NCBI RefSeq assembly: GCF_010015585.1
Contig: NW_022985081.1
Coordinates: 559,434 to 623,433 of the forward strand
Length of the DNA stretch: 64,000 nt
Source: Eremomyces bilateralis CBS 781.70
Lineage: Eukaryota; Ascomycota; Dothideomycetes; Eremomycetales; Eremomycetaceae
Direction of reading: 5' to 3'
The position numbers were made by a program, and so were the translations under genes. The notes under the pieces were generated by a model, which saw nothing but the letters and a program-made list of their open reading frames with translations, was not told where the DNA came from and did not search any database. Numbering within the stretch: position 1 is the stretch's first letter; every line of letters begins with the position of its first letter. Of the stretch, positions 43,529 through 56,398 are shown one piece after another.

Positions 43529-45856
43529 GGCGGAGGCGATTAGAACTCCTCCCGATGATGACCAATAGTGCGGGGATGCTTCACCAGGTACGGCCGGGAT
43601 AAATCGCGGGGGGTTGACTTGTGGGCGACGGCGGCGCCGGAAACGGCCCGCGGGTTGAGAGGGGGCGGACGGGTGGGAGAGCGGCTGCGGCCAAGCGAAC
43701 GGGAAGCGGATGACGAGGCGGTGTTGGAGCGGAGCCGGTAACGGGGTGCTTGGGGAGATGCCGTTCTCCTGTTGATGGGTGTGAAGCTGCTTGCGTCGTT
43801 TCGACGTGAAGACCTGGTCCTCCTGGGTTGGAGCGACACTCCGTTGCTGCGGTCCTCGGGTCTGCCATGCTGATGATGTGGGGTAATGGGGAGTATGACT
43901 AGAAATATGGTGCCGTTACTAATGTATGAATAGGTTTGCGATGATGTTGAATTCCGGAGTTTGGGTAGATGAGGTCGGGCGTCAAGGGTAATTGCCGGCA
44001 CGAATTTTGATCGCGCTTGCCCTCCTCGCCATCGCGCTCTCCTCTACAGATATCAACTCCCAGCAAGTCCCAGTTCTATTTTCTTCAGATATCGCATCAT
44101 CAGTCCTGTTTGTCACCACGCGTTTTCATACTATTAGTCATATTTCAAACTCCTGTATCTCGTTTGCTCAAGCGCAGAGTCATTCACCTTTTCCAGTCAA
44201 GCACCGTATATATATCTCCTTCTTTCAGAATTCTGAACCTAGTTCGGTCAGTATATTTATCTCCTTGAATCGCAGTATATCGTAATAGTAGTTTTAATCC
44301 TCAAATTCTTGAATTATATCGTTTTAGAAAGCGCCCAGCGTCGCCCAAAACCCAATACATTGCTCGCTATCGAATTGTTAATGCATCCTCTTTTGCTGCG
44401 GAGGTCTTAGCGCTTGCGACGACCAAGACTTCTTACAGCCTTGTTTGGATCCACTGTCGGTTGCTAAAGAAGACGACACTGTCGACATGGGAGACCACCT
44501 CTGCTTTCTCAAGCCGGAGTGGGAAAGCATCCGGAGTGCCAATACATCAGTCGTGCGTTGCCCCAAGTATACAAATCTTAAGTACCAAAACCGCTCTGTC
44601 TATATGTCTTCCACTGCGGCTGCTCACAAAGCGGTTGAAAAATCCCTCACATCTCAGATCACCTACGATCCCACGTATGGAGACCATTTCTTCCCCATAC
44701 CACCTTCGCAATGCGATTAACTTCCTTCAACAACATGAGCATGACTCAGTCCAGGTTAACAACGGCCTTTCAAAGTTCCAGCACGCGAGGATCAGCTGAA
44801 GCAGACGATGAAACACCTGTCAAGCATCCAACCACCATCTTCGAGCTCGCACGTCGAACGACTGAACTACTGAATTCTCGGCGGTAGTCCGGCTGAACCA
44901 CATTGAGTATACCAACTCAGGCATTGCGACCATTGAATCTGAAGCGGACGACCCCGGGTAGAATCCCTTTATATCTCTCTCCCTGCCCTCTGCGCGCGTC
45001 TCTGAGTATTTTTCCGTTTCCGCCCTCTCGCTGCATTGGCTCGCCGAAGTCGCCGAGGGCAGATGGAATCGTACCCACGGCGATAGAAAGTCGACCGGGA
45101 TCGGACGCATTTAGAAGCGGTTGCATGCTTTTTGACTTCTCATTTCCTGATATATCGTTCTTTCGCCTTTTTATCATTAAATACACCTTGATACTCTAGA
45201 ATATTCCACTTGTTGAGCGGTAGTCTTCACGTTGAAGCATACGCTTGGCTTAGAGGAGCGGCTGTTGTGCCGGTTGATTTCTCACGCTTCCTTAGAAACC
45301 AGATACAGTACCTGATGCGATTGATACTGCAAAGGTGAGGTTATGTATGTCTATCGACATCGTTCGGAACAGATTGTCTGACGCGTCCCAATGGTGGTCT
45401 TCACTAGGCTGCATTTCAGTGGAAGACGGTAGTATATTCTTTAGTGCGGAGATGGAGGCTGGAGGGTACTGCGGGTCTGCAATCCGCTCGGTGCGAGACC
45501 GCACCGTATACTATTTCATTTCCAGAACTCCACAACGTTGAGCTCTTATTGCTACATCACCTGCCGGCGCATACGCACCCGTTCGAGAGTTGCCGCATCA
45601 CATTTGGTAATGAACGGCAACGAGAATCATGGTATGGGCCACAACGACTTCTACTTCTCTTACCTCTGCGGCTGCATTCAATTTCGACAGCCGATTTCCT
45701 GTCCGGCCCTACTAGAGCAAGATATCTTGGTGGTAATTGTCCCTTTTCGGAATTTCGAAGCACGGAAGGGAACTCGGACAAACACCCCTGCCACGGGAGC
45801 TAAGAGGCAGAACCTAGATTAGTATACACTCGACGCAGACGACACTACATGTCGGC

Positions 45857-46000
45857 TTTGTGAACATCTGGCTGCGTGTGGCGGCCGTCCTCGTAGCGAT
45901 GACCCCGCTAGTCATCGCGAGTTGGAAGCTGAAGAAAGAGGAGGTGAGGGAAAAGGAGGATACGGCGGAGGGGGAGATAAAGAGGTGGGAGGAGGGATAG
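45857..46000 (+). pseudogene. Orphan C-terminal fragment: one membrane helix plus charged tail
   Basis: An open stretch reads FVNIWLRVAAVLVAMTPLVI, continues with ASWKLKKEEVREKE and a Glu/Lys-rich tail, and stops at 45998-46000. One predicted membrane helix with a charged tail looks protein-like, but I found no start or upstream exon. The family is not recognised. Confidence 0.25.
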
Positions 46001-46967
46001 TGGAGAGGAGATTATGATGAAACAGGAGGGGCAGGTGGAGGGGACCTAGCCATCATCTGTGGCCTGCTCCCCTGCGGTTCCGCCAGAGAACACGGCAAGG
46101 CCGGCATCCTCCCAATTCATTGAACGGGGTCATCCCGTTCCAGGTAGTGGAGGTGCCGACCACCGCCCAGGGCTTTCGACGTTTCGCTGTCAGAATCTCT
46201 TGGTTTTACTGGGGAATTCCCCAGTCGAGCTCAAACGATCTAGCTTCTTCTCAGTGCATTTACTGTGTCTGCTGGCTTGCTACTTTTATGTATCATCCGA
46301 AACTTCGTCCCCGAATTCCGATTGTGTAGAACGTCAATTATTTGCGGGTTTTCGTTTCACATTGGTAGAATCCCGCTTATTCCTGTCGATTTTCGCTGGG
46401 TGTGTTTCCCGGCTGTACAACTGGCCTTGTACCCCTATATCAGTAGCATCCCCTATCGTTATTTGTGTTGTCGGAGTCAGCAATTCATGAGAGCAAGAGG
46501 GCAGACGCAATCTATCTACTCTCTTTCAAGTCCCGACTCCAATGCCGACAGTCAATGTAATATACACTCTTCTTCCTACTTCTCAGTCGCTTTCGCATCT
46601 TCACCATCTATCCCCACACCACCACCTCTCTCGGAGCAGTTCTGGGACAAGGCCAAAAAGAACTATGCGCGCCATGCTACGAGATAGATGCTATTGCGAC
46701 GTCTAAACCGGGCCCTCCGCTCCCACCAACACCTACGGCTGGTTCGTGCTAGTTATGGTTCACATTGGGTCCATTGTTGCCGTGGTTGAGGGAATCCCCG
46801 CTCGTTACAAGGGGGTAAAAAGGGGGGCAGAGAATTGAAGGCGCTGGCTCCAGCGCCAGGGATGGTAGAAGGGGGGAAGAGGGATATAGAAGAGGGCAAT
46901 GCCAGAGGGGACGGCATTCCCCTGATCGACCTGGCTGCTTCCGCTGCCGCCGCCCCTACAGCCATAA

Positions 46968-47162
46968 CCTACGCCCACGCCGCCGAGAGAGGTCCTGCTC
47001 ATTGGCAAGCATGCGCTGAGCAGTGACTTGGATGCCATGGAGCCGGCATTCAAAGAAGGTGTCGAGGATCCGGAGAAGCTCAACCCGGAGGCTCGTAAGT
47101 CTCTTCGTCGCCTTGACAAAGAGACTTTAGACAAGTCGACCGTTCGAACCTATCGCGAATAA
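46968..47162 (+). pseudogene. Orphan coding-like fragment
   Basis: An open frame bounded by a stop (46965-46967) and TAA (47160-47162). It reads REVLLIGKHALSSDLDAMEP, then FKEGVEDPEKLNPEARKSL and a Lys/Arg-rich end. The composition is that of a real soluble protein, but an ATG occurs only at 47037 and no partner exon is evident. It may be the last exon of a decayed gene. Not recognised. Confidence 0.3.
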
Positions 47163-48021
47163 CTCGTGCATCTTAATCATACTCACTACCGAACCGCGCT
47201 GAGAAGTGCCAAGTCAGAATTAGACATGGTGAATTCGCATTAGCGAGTCATACTTTAGCAACGATGTATTCAGTCATTTCAGCGGATCCATTGGATAATA
47301 GATGGGATACGGTCTTCTCATAAAGGCAGGGGATATGGATTTTACGGCGTGTTTTCGGAGCGTCTTCACTGACGCAACAATCGAAACCAAACTGTGAGTG
47401 CGAAATACAAGGTATTGGTCGCAGTCGATGGAGGTGATTTTCTGGCTCTGTTGATACCGAGGCGCCGCTCCTCCTCTCAGGTGTTCAATCCGCCCCGAGT
47501 ATTCTCTGGGGCGGTTATGAGGGTGGTCACATATCCCATAGTCAGACAAGAAGCCATTCTGGCTTGCCGTCAAGGAGATCGCATACGCTGTCTCAACATG
47601 TCTGCCCAAGACACTCTTTGGGTTCAGGGGCATTCATCTGTTCCGAAGCTATTCCTGCTTCAAATTATTTTCATGGAGACTTCCGTTCTCGAGTCCCATC
47701 GTCTAATACTTTATATATATCACAATCAGTTATACTACTATGCGTATGATAGATCAGACGTCTGCGGACCTGAATGCCTTGTGGATTTTGTAGCCTGGTA
47801 GCTCCGCGACACCAGGACACATAACGCCTCGCACACCAGATGATTAGATTCCTCCCTCATAGCAAAAAATTCTGTGTTTGCCTCGGAGATTCCCTACAGT
47901 GAGACTATTACAGTGCCCAAACAATCTGCGAGTCCTAATTCTTCGTGTTTTAAAGTTATTCATTCAATTTTTCACACTGCAGCAAGGGCTGGACACGAAT
48001 ATGGATAAGGATTTCGGCTAG

Positions 48022-48444
48022 TTATTCGTATTCGGTGCGATTGGAGAGCGACTGATTTCGCAAGAGCAACATCAACAACGAACATGCTACCCCATCTTTC
48101 TACAGATCTTCCATGATCTCGGTATATCCCTTCCGCTCAATTCCCACAAGGTGGTAGCCCGTCGACTTGAGGTAGAATTCGGTTTATGCCGGGAACAACT
48201 AATTGACGAGCTGGATCATATATGCGAAACCATTGCGCTCTCGTTGGGCCCCTGGACTAGCCAGAATGCTAAAGCTATGTTGGGAGTCCTTGGTGTCCTA
48301 GGGAAGGGGGCGGGGGGTAGAACTGCAAACCATCCATGTGTGAGCAAGTGTGGTAAGGTAGTAGAGGGGAGAGTTGAATATCTCACGCACAAAGGGGCGA
48401 GGGGATTTCCTCTTTCCTTTAGTTTAGATGATGGAACTTGGTAA
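48022..48444 (+). pseudogene. hAT-type transposase relic
   Basis: A single open frame without start codon. Residues of the segment LPLNSHKVVARRLEVEFGLC, ELDHICETIALSLGPWTSQN and KAMLGVLG correspond to the region of hAT transposases that leads into the first catalytic block, usually written LxLDxWTSxN. Here the Asp is Gly (LGPWTSQN), so even the retained catalytic residue is lost. A stop codon (48019-48021) in the same frame separates it from further similar-looking sequence upstream. The rest of the element is missing or unrecognisable. Confidence 0.55.
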
Positions 48445-48672
48445 TCGCAGACCTTGCGCATCCAGACCGCGTCAGTCGTCGCGATTTGAAATTTCTATAG
48501 TTATGAATTCAGTCAATTTAGTCACTTAGAGACAAAAACCGGTCTCAGGAGCAGAAAAGCACGGTGTTGACAATCGTGGATGCAAAGACACTTTTACCCA
48601 TCTTTACAGCGGAGTCCGCTGGGGACTGCTGTATCTGCTTCTGGCCAGCGGAGAAGCCGGTGAGTCCGTAGC

Positions 48673-49992
48673 GCGGATGAATACGGCATCAAGAGATCAA
48701 CGCTTCGCTCCCGACTGAATGGCTCAATATCCCACCAGGATGGAGCTAAAAGGTTTCAAAAATTGTCTCCAGGTCAGGAGAAATGGCTCGTCGAGTGGAT
48801 TATAGAAGAAGATGTCGCTGCTAGGGCTCCTTCGCACGCAAGAGTCCGTCAAATGGCAGAAGCAATCGCCAGAGAAAGTGGAGATGACACCCCTTGCGGC
48901 AACCATTGGTCCGAGGGCTTTATACGACGAAATCCCGAAGTAAAAACCATGGTAGGGCGATCGATCGAGGCCTCTCGCGTAAATTGCGCATCGAAAGAAG
49001 TTATCCAGGAGTTCTTTGAGACCTATCGACGCGTTTGTACGAATTACAATATCAAAATCGCTAACCAATGAAATTTCGATGAACATGGACTCTCCCTTCG
49101 ATGCGGGACCAACGGAAGAGTAATCGCCCCTGCTCGGACTTCGTCCAAAGGACGTAAAAAAGGCCATACGTACGTCAAATCACCAGAGGATCGCGAATGG
49201 GTCTCGGTGCTTGAGGCTATCTCCGCGGCCGGCCGCACAATCTCCCCCCTGATCATTTTCAAAGGAAAATCGGTCCAATCTTCATGGTTTCCACCATAGG
49301 AGGAATATATACCAAACTGGCACTACACGAGCTCTGAAAACGCGTGGACTTCTAACGAAATCGGCCTTCAATGGGTGGAAAAGAAGTTCTTGCCCGAGAG
49401 CAAGCCCCTAGACTTCGCCGCGGACGAATGGCGACTTTTAGTGCGCGATGGACACGGTTCTCACGCCACGGTAGAGATCATGAAGTTAGCCAAGGAAAAC
49501 CGAGTATATCTTTTGTTTTTGCCCGCTCACACGTCCTACTTCCTGCAGCCCCTGGATGTTTCGGTTTTTTCGCCCCTGAAGTCAAAATACTGCAAAGAAT
49601 TGAGTCAATTGTCATCTCTTGACGACTCTGCGCCTGTAAAGAAGCATAACTTTATTTCTATATATCATAAATCACGAATACAGGCTCTGAATATACATAA
49701 TATCCGTGCGGGATTCCGTGGCACCGGCATGGTTCCGTACAACCCCGAAAAAGTCCTGAACAGCACCCAATTGAACGAGAATCGCGTAATACAACGTCCT
49801 ATTACCCCTGAGCCTACTTTTCCTACATTGTTTCATACGCCAAAAGGGCCCCAAGACGTATGTCTCCAAAAATATGATGGGATGGGGGGAGGGATTTTCG
49901 GGGCTTTCAGGGGAAAGTTGCGAAGGGGTGCACGAAAACAGGGGTGCACGAAAATGGGGCCCGCTGACTTAGAGATCTGGACTGACGGGTGA
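48673..49992 (+). pseudogene. Fot1/pogo-like (Tc1-mariner, DDE_1) transposase pseudogene
   Basis: One frame runs from about 48673 to 49992, broken by TGA (49069-49071) and TAG (49297-49299); a one-base shift near 48670 separates it from an earlier coding piece. It begins with a helix-turn-helix part (YGIKRSTLRSRLNG), followed by the CENP-B-type DNA-binding half (QEKWLVEWIIEED, HWSEGFIRRNP). The DDE domain has NFDEHG, RDGHGSHATVE and PLDVSVFSPLKSKY. TGA sits where these proteins have a sense codon just before NFDE, and TAG replaces another sense codon. Both fit G-to-A or C-to-T transitions as produced by repeat-induced point mutation. The copy cannot be active. Confidence 0.85.
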
Positions 49993-50991
49993 TTTGTTGA
50001 GACTGGAGCGTTTTAATGGGCGCTCTCTCGTGTCAAGCAAGAGATCCGCAGGAGTGGTAGCATCGACATTCGTCAATTTCACAAATGAAATTGTCAGCCA
50101 CGTGGAAGAATTGAACCCCTGTTTGGCTTGCAACTGGGCCTAGAGTAGTTTAGGTAGAGATATATAGATCTAGCCAGTCGCTCTGAAGCACACCTAGGAC
50201 TGACAAGACGGCCGGTTGTAATGGAATATATCTTGTGACTGGGTTTTGACGATGAATACGCATTAGGAGTGCCAACCAGTCAAATCAGTCGAACCTTAGC
50301 AACCGGGCACGGTGCGTGTTCGAGAGTACCCAGCGACTTAGACGGGGCACTTATGAGAACACATTCTGTCAAGGCGATTCGGAGAATTACAGATATACTC
50401 TACAATTCTTCATCATTGCTATCTCCATTCTCTCCACTTGTCCACCAAAGCCGCCTACCATCCCTTACCCACATCCCGCCCCGCTTTGCCGAACAATCGC
50501 TGAACTCATTTCCGCTTCCGCTCAATCCGAACTCAACTCAAGTGTGTGCGTGTATGATACATGTAACGAAGCCCTGCAACCCAAGCCGCAGCAGCTCCAT
50601 CTCTTCATGTAACATGTTCCGCGCAAAAACGAATCGGACATGCCGAAAAGGGGCGGCGATGGGCATTCAACGAACGGTGGAAACAAGGTGCCAATTTTCT
50701 AATAATGCAATGGTATGATGTCGCTGTTTTTTTTGTAGGATGCGCTGGAAGGTGCTAGGAAAAGAGGGCGCTGAAGCAGAACGCCCATGGATGCGTACCG
50801 GATCCAGTTCGCTGGTGCCAAAGCAAATGCGCGTCAAAGTGAGCAGAAAAAGGAGGATCGAGTGTAGGTGGTGGGCGGTCGGATATAGAGGAAGAGAAGG
50901 TCTAGTGCTGATGAAGCCGTCGAAAGTATTGCCACTGTTGCCTGATAAAATGATCCTGTTGGATGCGAGTGGTCTTTAGGATCGAAATCGC
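49993..50991. other. Intergenic region after transposon relic
   Basis: About 1 kb. Just before it, GGGGTGCACGAAAA is repeated at 49925-49938 and 49942-49955, possibly an element end. No gene is supported; a T8 run lies near 50729. Confidence 0.4.
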
Positions 50992-52528
50992 TTAATCACC
51001 CCGTCCACGACCACCGCGATGCTCCCCACGTCCGCGTCCACGAAATTCGCCACGGCCTCGATATCCGCCGCGGCCCCGTCCGTCTCCACGTCCACGGTGT
51101 CCACCTCGGCGCTCTCCACCCGCGCCACCACGGCCGCGCCCACCACGTCCATGATGCACCTCATGGAACCCGTCCCCGCTCGCAGGCTGGAATTGCTGCT
51201 GCTGGTCCGGTGAATCATCCGCCCAGGCTAATGTCTGAGCCGGAGCGGCGACCGTTGGGTTAGAGGGCTCCGTATCGGTGGAGTCGCGGGAGACCATGAG
51301 GTACGACTCGGCGAGCGGGTCGTCAGATCCGGTGACACGGTCACCATTCCAGGTTTCTTCGGCGGCGGCATTCCCCTCGATGGCTGTGCGGGTTTGCTCG
51401 AGTACAGGGGAAGTTTCGGCGGCAAGGGCTTCCTCGTGCGTGCCGTTGGGGATGACAGTTGTAGCATCCTCGATTTCGGTTAAGGCCGCGTTGGCGACGG
51501 TTGGGTCGGTGCCGATGGTTTCAGTGGCCGGGTCCTCCTCGTAGCCGGATGATTCGTCGCCAAACTCTTCGAGAGCAAGGCGTTTGATCTGGGCGTCTGA
51601 AGAAGGGATATTAGATCAGGAAGTCATCGGAGAGAAGTTGACTTGTAGACTTACAGGTGACATCGAGGACTTGGCCCTCGGTGGACGGAACACCTTCTTC
51701 GGTGCCCTGGATGATCTTCTCCGCAGCCGCCACCGCTGCGCTATCACCGCCGTACACCAGTAGCAACGCGCCCTCAAACGCCAACGCCTCATCCGATTGA
51801 TCATCATTGAGCTGCCTCCGTGCCGCCGCGGTCCTCAAGAAGCGGCTGAGCGTCAATAAGCGCTCTTTCAACTCCGTATTCGCCTTCGCCGCCGCCTCGG
51901 CAGCCAGATCTCCTCTCAACTTCTCCAGCTCCGCCTGATGAGACGACACCAACTTGTCCTTCTCGGCTTTGAACAGGCTATGGTGGTCCGCGTCGATCTT
52001 CTTGTATTGGGCGACCTGCTCTTCGAGCTGGGCGAGTTGGGCCTGGAGCGCTGGCTTCTTCTGGGCCTGGGCTTTTTGGTCGGTGTTGATTTTCTTGGCC
52101 TTGACGAGTTCATCGAGGGTCAGGGAAGGGTTTTCTGCGACAATGGCGTCCACTTTGGACATGGAGTTCTAGAACAATAGTGAGCTTTATTGCGGGATAG
52201 ATGTCGCAAGGCTGCGGTGGACGCGGGTGCTTACCAGCTTCTTGTTGACATTGCGGATTTGCCTACATAGCCATTAGCATGCGATATCGCTGAGCATCAT
52301 CCAATCCATCACTCACTTCTGAAGTTCCTTGATGTAAGGATTCTCGTACCCGAACTCGCCGCTGGCCTTCGCCTCCGGGTTCGGAGACTGACCACGTTCG
52401 GATTCAACCTTGGGCGTTGGGGCTTGAGCGGCAGGGGAACCGGCATTGGCAGCTTCAGTCTTCGCCTTCTTCTTGCGAGAGGATTTCGACTCGGTCGCGG
52501 GGGGGTTCTGAACGGATTCGGAGGCCAT
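50992..52528 (-). CDS. YAG7-like protein with C-terminal RGG repeats
   Basis: Four exons (52528-52317, a 28-nt exon 52262-52235, 52168-51655, 51596-50992), 452 residues. The start is Ser/Lys-rich. The conserved segment ENPYIKELQKQIRNVNKKLN is assembled only by including the 28-nt exon, followed by SKVDAIVAENPSLTLDELV and a long coiled coil (ALQAQLAQLEEQVAQYKKID). Next come a helical domain (FLRTAAARRQLNDDQSDEAL) and an acidic disordered region. An RGG/RGRG array ends the protein, suggesting RNA binding. This is the YAG7 family of fungi; the molecular role is uncertain. All junctions keep frame and motif. Confidence 0.85.
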
Positions 52529-53157
52529 GACTGTATGGATGCCGGGACTTGAGAGAAGGTGTTGCACGCAAGTGATGGTTGCTGGTAGGCAGTGTAGTGT
52601 ATGTGTCAAGTTGCAGTGAGGAATGATATGCAGTTGATGAAGTCGGAGATAATTATGAAAGAGCGGTTGTAGGGAAGATGAGGAAAAGTGCTGGAGTTCA
52701 GGATGGTTGGACGAATGTTTGTGTCTTGTGAATGAACGATTTTGAGATCTGCATAACGACGGGGATGGTCCCTGGGAAAAGAGGAGCTCCTTATTTCACG
52801 CCCCTTTCGCCGCCAGCCCTATTTCTGGTCTGAGTTATGGTACCCCAGTGTCCTCGAACCATCCGATCAACCGAATGGTATAGTTGAATTATATTGCCAA
52901 TGATCTTGTTTTCACTGTGTTTATGATGTGCGGTGTGGAGTCTTATAGGAGTTCTCGGACGAAGGACTTCATGCTCCAGAATCCTCGATGCGTTTCTGTG
53001 AGAGTATCTTCTATGTCCAAATGCTAGGCACCTACGCCCTACACGGCCCAGTATCTTCGAGAATGTTCCTCCTTCCAGGTTGGTAGGCTTCGAATGCCAA
53101 AGCCCATCAGACCTGTACTAGAAATTAGAACCTATATCTCCAGCCCCGGTTCTCCTG
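52529..53157. other. Intergenic region
   Basis: About 630 bp between the YAG7-like start codon and the Far11 stop. Includes the YAG7-like promoter; nothing else was seen. Confidence 0.5.
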
Positions 53158-56100
53158 TCACCATGCATTCATAGGATACCCTTCCTCCCATGCCTCTCCA
53201 TCGTCAGGCATTTCCTCCGGCCAGTCCATCTTCTCCAGCTCCCGGACGAAAAAGTCCTGCTCCTCCTCCAGCAGGCCCTCCGTCGCCCCCATCTTCTCTG
53301 GGTATCGCCTCAAGTTATGCCAGTGCGTGAGCGCCCGTAACGCCTGCTCCAGGGGGAGACTCTGGTCGACCTCGGCGTCAAGATCGCTACCCGCAAGCCA
53401 ATCATCGCGGAGCTCCGGTCGACAGTGCAGGTAGACCGCAGTTATGACGCGCATATTCGTCTGCCGCCATTTCCTCCCACAGTATGGCACCTGGTTTTTG
53501 AAGAGCTTGAGCGTGTAGAGGCGAAGCTCCGGTTGCGGGACTTTCAGCGATTTGCGGAGGAATTGAGAGGATTTATACGAGACTAGAAGAAGGTTTCGAT
53601 GGGCTTTGTTTTTGCACATCTTTTGAAGGATGCGTAGAAAATTGATGCTGGAGAAAAAGTTGCGCCAGGAGAAGTTGGTGATGGGCTCGGCGGGTAGTTC
53701 GGTGGTGGGGACTCCCATTTCGTCCACTTCGGGAGGATGTTGGACGGACGGATGTTGCGGGTCGTGAGCAATCGGATGGTCTTGATCTTCTCGACGGCGT
53801 TTGATCACCGGTGGAGGACAGGCTTCGTCGCTATCGTCGTCGTCGTGTTCTTCTTGGGTATGGTCACCGCCGTGCTGGGAACGCTGCAGGCAACCTTGAA
53901 AGAAACTAGGTAATCGTCAGTATTAAATCTTGGTCGAGAGTATGGGAGACAAACTTCAAATCTTCCCTTTCGCATTTATAATTCACAATGCGCTCAACCT
54001 CTTGCGTTTGCATTAGCTTCAAAATCATGGGTATATAGTTCGCGTCAACAAGCAGCTGCGTCATGTATTCGGCCTTCAAAACGTCTACACCAACGCGAGT
54101 CAGCGTTATAATAGTACGTAGAAGCAAGATCAGCTTACGGGAAACTTTGAACCATTTCAACAATAGAATAAGAATGCCAGAAACGGCTTTGGCAGTGATT
54201 TCCTGGGAGCGAACCGCGTCTAATTCCTCGTTCGAGGACGAAGCAGTGTCCGGATGCAGGCCGTTCGCAACGGTTCCATTCTCCATGCCATTTTGCCCGT
54301 TGACCTGCGTAATTAGAGCCGTAACATTGGTAAGGATGACCTTCAAAAGGACCATCACCAAGGATTGCAGGCAGGGCAGATTATCTCGCTACTATGCGTC
54401 AGCTCACCGGTCATTTGCGATTGGAAGAGTACTCACGTAGAAACGTTCCACCAGCTCCAACCTCTCCTCCACACTCCCATCCTCATAGACCTTTTTCTCC
54501 GGACCTTTGCTTTCCGCCTCGGCATTTCCATCATCTTCCAAATTCAACTTCTCCACATCAACATCGTCATCACTCAACCCTTTCCAGCCCCGCTCATACT
54601 TCATGAACGCCACCCGCTCCTCCCAAAGCTGCTTCATCGCTCTCGTCGCCCGCATCCGCTTCGCGAACAACTCCGCCGCCTCCAAAATCGACGCAGGGAT
54701 GTCCGATCCTTCCCACCTCCGCCCAACCAGCGCATCTTGTAGACCCGTGCTGCCCTTCCCGCCGAGCTGGTTGCTCATCTCGTCGAGTGGCGGGTACAGG
54801 AAGGGGAACAGTTGGTTGGTTTGGTAATTCTGCTTCTTCCCGCCCTTCCCACCTGGACCGGCGGGGGAGGGTGGAGGCGATGGCGCGGGCGTCGCGATGT
54901 GCACAGGCTGGTGGAGGATGGAGGCACCGCCGGCATTGTTGGTGGTGGTGGAGACGCCGGCGGTGAATTTGCTGTGCGAGGCTTTGAGGGGTGGGAGAAT
55001 GGAGTTGTTGTCGGGTTCGAGAGGGAAGAGGGGCGGAGGGGGATTGTAGGCGGGATATTTGGAGCTGATTTCTTGTCGGAAGAGATGGTAGTCGAGCGGA
55101 GAGGCGGTGATGAGAGGTTGACCTCGACCATCCGTGTCGTCGGCAGTAGGGTTGCGGAAAGTTCGCTTGGCGGCCTCGACGCGTCCTAAGCCGCCGAAGG
55201 TGACTAGGACGGACTTCCATGTCAGGATGAGGATCTTATTTAGAGGAAGATCCAGGGAGTCGTCCCATCTGATCTTGTCGATGATATGGACAAGGAAATC
55301 GAGGAGATTCGGCTGGAGGTTGAGTAGCTTCCTTCTCTTGCGCAATTTTTCATCCGGATCATCATCTGATCGGATGACCCCCAGGCTCACATAAAGGATT
55401 GTCATGGTGCTCCGGGCAATGCGATGTAGTTCCTCCTTCTTTTCGTTGGACGCCGCAGACTGCTCGTTCGGATCAATTGCGCAGCACCGCAACAGCGCGT
55501 TCCGGGAAATTTCGAAGACTGTTTGGAGTCCTTCCACATCCAAGAGCATTTGAACGTTCGCTTTAATCCAATCAATCTGAACGGTAGACTTAGCGAACGT
55601 CTGGCTGGGACCCATGAACTTTCGCTTCTCATCCGAAGGAGATGAATCCCCGCTCCTCTGTAGTCCAGCAGTCTCATGCCAGCAGCCCAATACTAGGTAA
55701 AGAAGCGTGTCCAGATCCGCCAGTCCAAACAGCTTCTCGATATCCCCCTCCACGCGCTTCAACTTCTGCATAATCTTCTCCAGGAATCCCAGCCTCTTCG
55801 CCGGACTTGAGCTCGTCCAATTGCGCGCCCCAAGTTCATACTCAAACCCATTGACCTGCACGCTCCCATTATGTTCCTTCCAATCATGCATGAACGCCGT
55901 CTCCGCCCTCAGCAACATGTCGGATTCCTCCGTGCCGTACGAGAACCACTCCTCGATCTCTTCCGGCAAGGATGCCGCGTCGGAATATATGAATGCGTAC
56001 GGTGTCACCTCGATCTTTGGAAACTCCGCAACGAGGTTCCGCAGCTGCTGGAGGGACAGCGAGCTAGTATCGGGCGTCGTGATCGGCGTATTGCCTGCAT

Positions 56101-56398
56101 GTCGCTCGACTGGCTGCGGCGGGGGTGGAGGTGGTGGCTGATGCGGTGCTGGGACGGATTGATTCCGGCGCATCCCAGGTCGCGGGCCCAAAGATACTCC
56201 ATCTTGATGCGCTAAGGGACTAGGAGCGGGAGAGTCTTGGTGTTCGCGTTGTTGTTCGACAGTGTCGAGTGGCGCGCTGTCGGCGGGGTCGTCGACGCCT
56301 TGGATGGGTTGGGAGAGGATCAGCTCGGCTTCATCAACTCCTTCGGGGACATCTGGTGCAATGTGGACATTGGATCCGGGGCCGGGTGGAGGAGACAT
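53158..56398 (-). CDS. Far11/STRIP homologue (HAM-2/PRO22), STRIPAK complex subunit
   Basis: Four exons (56398-54437, 54388-54139, 54084-53955, 53905-53158; introns 48, 54 and 49 nt), 1029 residues. A Pro-rich disordered N terminus is followed by the N1221-like domain (PKIEVTPYAFIYSDAASLPE, EIEEWFSYGTEESDMLL). The long helical body has DWIKANVQMLLDVEGLQTVF and LLDFLVHIIDKIRWDD. The smaller exons supply CLQSLVMVLLKVILTNVTAL, EYMTQLLVDANYIPMILKLM and CEREDLNFFQGC. The last exon has the DUF3402-like end (FSWRNFFSSINFLRILQKM, VYLHCRPELRDDWLAGSDLD). STRIPAK controls cell fusion, fruiting-body development and cell-cycle arrest in fungi. The third intron uses a TAG acceptor that recreates the conserved DLNFF. 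Confidence 0.9.

Larger units (their letters stand above)
43529..48021. other. Gene-poor, degenerate region
   Basis: About 4.5 kb. Many short ORFs on both strands, none with a start, splice pattern and family signal together. Two stretches look like remains of real coding sequence and are listed separately (45857-46000, 46968-47162). The first 340 bp may encode an extended N terminus of the methyltransferase. The rest is best read as decayed transposon or gene sequence. Confidence 0.45.
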
